NCBI GenBank assembly: GCA_025061865.1
Contig: JANXAA010000072.1
Coordinates: 1 to 8,728, forward strand
DNA: 8,728 nt
Reading direction: 5' to 3'
Origin: Acidobacteriota bacterium
GTDB taxonomy: Bacteria; Acidobacteriota; HRBIN11
Translations under genes and position numbers: made by a program
Shown: positions 6,185 through 8,728 of the stretch, in pieces
Position numbering within the stretch: position 1 is the first letter of the stretch
How the letters are laid out: every line of letters begins with the position of its first letter
Notes under the pieces: model-generated
What the model was told of the DNA's origin: nothing
What the model saw: the letters and a program-made list of their open reading frames with translations, nothing else
Databases searched by the model: none

Positions 6185-6813
6185 GGTTACCGACGATCGT
6201 TCGCTGGACCGCCCGGTGGCTATTCCGCTTGGGACTGCTCGGGGCCCTGGTCGCCCTCGGATGGTGGCTCCACGAGTGGCTGAACCCCGTCATCCAGATG
6301 GAACGGCCCCGTCCCGTCGAGACGATGGAGTGGGCCGGACCGGGGTCGACGGAGCTTGTTCGAGGCCTTATCCCCTACGCAGAGCTCCTGCGGGCCCTGC
6401 CGTCGGACTGGCCAGGCTGGGAACTCCAGGAGCCGCCCTACGGGACCCTATTCCAACATCAGACGTATGCGTACACGATGGCCCGCCAGGTATGGGTCCA
6501 CCCGCCAGCCCAGGTCGAAATCCGGGTCCTGGACGTCCGGTCGGCCCCCTTCCTGGTCGAGAGCTTGGCCCAGGCCGTCGAATTCCGGGAGGAAGCGACC
6601 GACCACTATCGCCGCGGCGTCCGCACGCCCGACTACTATGGCTTCGAGGCCTTTTACTATAGAGAAGGGCGGGGCGAGATTCAGGTCATCGTCGGTCGGC
6701 GGCTCTGGGTCAGCCTGGACGGCTACGGTCTTCCCTCTGCTGACGCCTTGTGGGAGGGGTTCCGGCGTGTGAACCTTCGCTACCTCCAGGCCCTAGTCCG
6801 GAAAATGGGCTGA
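6181..6813 (+). CDS. membrane-anchored hypothetical protein coupled to coaE
   Basis: The gene starts at a GTG whose GTGA overlaps the coaE stop, five bases after GGAGGGG (6169-6175). An earlier in-frame start at 6031 lies inside coaE and gives a Gly/Pro/Arg-rich lead typical of an antisense-like shadow, so it is rejected. The 210-residue product has one transmembrane helix (about 13-30) and then an outside domain rich in Tyr, Trp and Arg. Its features include ALPSDWPGWEL (72-82), ARQVWVHPPAQVEIRVLDV (101-119), and GFEAFYYREGRGEIQVIVGRRL (154-175), ending WEGFRRVNLRYLQALV (191-206). The overall pattern (an amphipathic start of the domain, a strand pair, then 'GEIQVIVG-RLWVSLDG') resembles hypothetical proteins I associate with Acidobacteriota, but no named domain is recognised. 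Function is unknown; the tight link to coaE suggests co-expression, not a shared pathway. Confidence 0.8.
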   Translation: MRLPTIVRWTARWLFRLGLLGALVALGWWLHEWLNPVIQMERPRPVETMEWAGPGSTELVRGLIPYAELLRALPSDWPGWELQEPPYGTLFQHQTYAYTMARQVWVHPPAQVEIRVLDVRSAPFLVESLAQAVEFREEATDHYRRGVRTPDYYGFEAFYYREGRGEIQVIVGRRLWVSLDGYGLPSADALWEGFRRVNLRYLQALVRKMG

Positions 6814-6871
6814 CGGGACAAGTCGGCAGACGGGCCGATAAGCAAGTGAGTGGGTCGGCGGAGGGACAAGA
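6814..6871 (+). repeat. degenerate 8-base periodic repeat after the coaE operon
   Basis: From 6816 to 6871 the sequence divides into seven consecutive octamers in one phase. Columns 2, 3, 6 and 7 are purine in all seven units and column 4 is a pyrimidine in all seven, approximating GGGCAAGT. The motif GGGACAAG occurs at 6815-6822 and again at 6863-6870, exactly 48 (6 x 8) bases apart. The block starts one base after the stop codon at 6811-6813. It looks like an eroded octamer tandem repeat; its function is unknown. Confidence 0.5.
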
Positions 6872-6998
6872 CCCGGGAGAGCCCTCCAAAATGCCAGGCG
6901 TGCCCCCGTCCGGCTCCAGCCCATTTTCCATTTCACCCAGGCGAGGACGCCCGCGTACATCCGGGTCCCGCTCTCTGCCGACCCGCCTACGGGCCGAC

Positions 6999-7017
6999 TA
7001 TAATGAATCTGGCAGGG
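6999..7017 (+). promoter_or_regulatory. -10 box and ribosome binding site of the DUF72 gene
   Basis: A perfect TATAAT (6999-7004) has no convincing -35 box upstream. It lies 7-18 bases ahead of GGCAGGG (7011-7017), a Shine-Dalgarno eight bases before the ATG at 7026. The leader would be very short. The rest of the 6872-6998 spacer shows only two CCATTTY heptamers (6921-6934). Confidence 0.5.
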
Positions 7018-7025
7018 CTCTTAGT

Positions 7026-7817
7026 ATGCCGTCGACACGATATTGGGTCGGATGTTCCGGCTGGTTCTATCGAGGCTGGCGGGGCCTCTTCTACCCAGCC
7101 GACTTCCCCATGCACCGTTGGTTCGAGTACTATCAGTCCCACTTTTCCATCGTCGAGATGAACAGCACGTTTTACCGTTTTCCCAAGGCAGCCACGACCC
7201 GGGCCTGGGTCCGGCAGGCTCGCCCGGACTTCGCCTTCGTGACCAAAGTCCACCGATCTATCAGTCACTTTCATCAATACGACCGGTGGCCGGCCTTCTA
7301 CGAGGCGATGGGGCCCTTAGGCGACCGCCTGAAGGGTATCCTGATCCAGCTTCCGCCCTCGGTCCGGATGGATGAGGACTTCTGGCGACGCCTGCTGGTA
7401 CCCCTTTCCCAGTCCTTTTTCCACTTCGTCGAGTTCCGTCACGTCACCTGGTTTCAGGCCCTGGGTCGCATCATCAAAGACCTGCCACTGCACGTGGGGA
7501 TCGTATCCGTGAGTGCCCCGGCTTCGACCCACCTGCCCGAGGAGTTGGTCGTGACCCACGAGACGGCTTACGTCCGCTTTCATGGCCGCACGGCCTGGTA
7601 TCGGTATGATTACAGCGACGCCGAGCTCCGGGCGTGGGCCGACCGTCTCCGGGCAGCTCGATTAAAGCAGGGCTTCGCCTTTTTCAATAACGACGTCGGG
7701 GGGTCGGCCCCCCGGAACGCCCTCCGCCTGATGGACCTGTTAACGGGCGCATCGGTGCCGGGCGCTGGGTTTCAGGGAATTGCAAATTGCGGAAGCGAAT
7801 GGAGGCGTCAGGCATAA
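7026..7817 (+). CDS. DUF72 (YecE-family) protein
   Basis: DUF72 proteins are soluble TIM-barrel-like proteins of unsettled biochemical function, about 240-290 residues long. This one has 263. The family motifs occur in order: VGCSGWFYRGWRGLFYP (8-24), VEMNSTFYRFP (43-53), FVTKVHRSISH (71-81), ILIQLPP (105-111), FVEFRHVTWF (134-143), AYVRFHGR (181-188) and FAFFNNDVGGSAPRNAL (217-233). The ATG at 7026 is preferred over the open frame from 6750 because GGCAGGG and a TATAAT stand just before it, and the earlier part reads Pro/Arg/Ser-rich without family match. The natural domain ends near residue 245. The last 18 or so residues come from a low-complexity spacer repeat (7777-7790), so the tail is probably an accidental read-through of repeat DNA. 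Confidence 0.92.
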   Translation: MPSTRYWVGCSGWFYRGWRGLFYPADFPMHRWFEYYQSHFSIVEMNSTFYRFPKAATTRAWVRQARPDFAFVTKVHRSISHFHQYDRWPAFYEAMGPLGDRLKGILIQLPPSVRMDEDFWRRLLVPLSQSFFHFVEFRHVTWFQALGRIIKDLPLHVGIVSVSAPASTHLPEELVVTHETAYVRFHGRTAWYRYDYSDAELRAWADRLRAARLKQGFAFFNNDVGGSAPRNALRLMDLLTGASVPGAGFQGIANCGSEWRRQA

Positions 7818-7890
7818 GGGGACAAGGGCTGAGCCCGTGGAGTTGCCTGTCTCCTACTTCCCCAATTCACAATTCGAAATTCGCAATCCT
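7777..7890 (+). repeat. AATTC/AATTG heptamer repeats, inverted, around the end of the DUF72 gene
   Basis: GAATTGC and AAATTGC stand head to tail at 7777-7790, inside the DUF72 reading frame. From 7863 to 7890 four heptamers follow each other: CAATTCA, CAATTCG, AAATTCG and CAATCCT. The second group is roughly the reverse complement of the first, so the two ends could pair with a loop of about 70 bases. No transposase or target-site duplication is seen. The 111-base spacer 7818-7928 holds nothing else except GGGACAAG at 7819-7826. Confidence 0.45.
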
Positions 7891-7928
7891 TCAGAGCCAA
7901 CACCCAGGACCGAATGCGGGGGAAGGGT

Positions 7929-8728
7929 ATGATCCGTCATCGATGGACCGTATGGCTTTTCGTATGGGTCGGTGGGGTCCTGGCGGGCGTGCCCGGCCGA
8001 GCGCAAGACGTCCGTGCTCGTCTCCAGGCCGCCTGGCAAGCTTTCAAAGAGGCTCGCTTTGAGGACACCCTCCGCCTGGCCCAGGTCGTCTTGAAAAGCA
8101 CCGACTTACATGAGGCCACCCGTATCGAGGCTCTGGCCCTCCAGGCATATGCCAGCGTGGCCCTGGGGCGCCTCTCGACGGCGGAGGAGCGCTTTCGGGC
8201 GATCCTCCAGATTCAGCCGGATTGGACACCCCCTGGGGATGTGGCCAGTCCCCGAATCCTGCGGGTCTTCGAGCAGGCCCGCCAGACGAGCGAGGCCGAG
8301 CGAGCCCTCGAGCGGGCCCTGTGGACGAGCTTGCTAGTTCGATGGACCGAGGCCGTCCGGCGGGACGACTGGGTCGAGGCCTACGAAGTTTGGCGACAGG
8401 TCGAGCAGACGACTTGGCGACACCCGGAGGTCCGCCGTCAGGTCAAGACACTCGGGTCAGTATGGAACCCTGCATGGAACGAGCTGACGCATTTCCAAAG
8501 GGCCCTCCGGGACATGGTCCTAGTCCCAGCCACGCCGGCGGCCTCGATCGGCGTCGGTCCGACGAGCCGGCAAGTCACCCTCCAGGCCTTTTACATGGAT
8601 GCCTTCCCCGTGACGTGGGAACGCTACGCCGCCGTCGCCCGGGCCCGTGGCCAAACGGTGACCTACCCGCCGGACCGAGCCCGCCATCCCGTCGTGCAGG
8701 TCACTTGGGATGAAGCTCAAACCTTCTG
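7929..8728 (+). CDS. secreted TPR-like plus FGE-sulfatase domain protein (cut by window edge)
   Basis: Translation from the ATG at 7929 runs open to the right edge (266 residues seen). A purine-rich GGGGGAAGGG (7918-7927) precedes it. Residues 1-25 form a signal peptide (TVWLFVWVGGVLAGVPGRA, likely cut before QD). Residues 28-190 are helical with TPR-like repeats, including EARFEDTLRLAQVVL (41-55), ALGRLSTAEERFRAILQIQP (78-97) and WVEAYEVWRQVEQ (148-160). From about Met196 an FGE-sulfatase (SUMF1-like) domain begins: VTLQAFYMDAFPVTWERY (216-233) and HPVVQVTWDEAQTF (253-266) are its usual early motifs. The typical opening glycine-rich segment is degenerate (MVLVPATPAASIG). The catalytic end of the domain lies outside the window, so activity cannot be judged. 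Many such proteins are regulators or lipoprotein-like factors without formylglycine activity. The gene may belong with genes further right. Confidence 0.85.
   Translation, partial: MIRHRWTVWLFVWVGGVLAGVPGRAQDVRARLQAAWQAFKEARFEDTLRLAQVVLKSTDLHEATRIEALALQAYASVALGRLSTAEERFRAILQIQPDWTPPGDVASPRILRVFEQARQTSEAERALERALWTSLLVRWTEAVRRDDWVEAYEVWRQVEQTTWRHPEVRRQVKTLGSVWNPAWNELTHFQRALRDMVLVPATPAASIGVGPTSRQVTLQAFYMDAFPVTWERYAAVARARGQTVTYPPDRARHPVVQVTWDEAQTF

Noticed and set aside
6750..7025. extended N-terminus of the DUF72 protein
   Set aside because: It runs through a spacer with repeats and a promoter-like TATAAT, and no DUF72 protein carries such a lead as far as I know.
1..8728. tRNA, rRNA, CRISPR array, insertion sequence or phage genes
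   Set aside because: None found: no cloverleaf-like or repeat-spacer pattern, and no transposase, integrase or phage protein in any frame.

Overview
This is a GC-rich bacterial window. Coding regions have strong G/C third positions and use GTG as well as ATG starts. Most genes have purine-rich Shine-Dalgarno (SD) sites close to the start. No rRNA, tRNA, transposase, phage gene or CRISPR array was seen. Several proteins recall ones common in Acidobacteriota and other deep-branching soil or thermal bacteria: an ABC-2 exporter operon with a NEW3-type partner, a TPR plus FGE-sulfatase protein, and membrane-anchored hypothetical proteins. That placement is from memory of families and is tentative.

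Layout. The left part (1-5319) is all minus strand. Reading in the direction of transcription it holds: a Cys-rich hypothetical protein whose signal peptide is cut off by a poly-G frameshift; an ABC-2 permease whose conserved N-terminal motif lies in another frame; a membrane protein with a coiled-coil hairpin and a NEW3-like beta-sandwich domain; the cognate ABC ATPase; and the N-terminal 206 residues of RuvB, which runs off the left edge. The permease, NEW3-like protein and ATPase overlap or lie within 13 bases of each other, so they are read as one operon and one exporter complex.

A divergent spacer (5320-5524) carries a promoter in each direction. The coaE-side promoter has a GC palindrome in its spacer and a second palindrome beside the ribosome binding site. 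The right part (5525-8728) is all plus strand: coaE (dephospho-CoA kinase), a translationally coupled membrane-anchored hypothetical protein, a DUF72/YecE-family protein, and the start of a secreted TPR plus FGE-sulfatase protein that runs off the right edge.

The points most worth a second look are two single-base frameshifts at homopolymers (one could be a phase-variable switch), a triple CCGx cysteine tail, the three-gene exporter with an unusual adaptor-like partner, the palindromes around the coaE promoter and RBS, and short 7-8 base degenerate repeats in the spacers after the plus-strand genes. I found no complete novel system that I can name with confidence.
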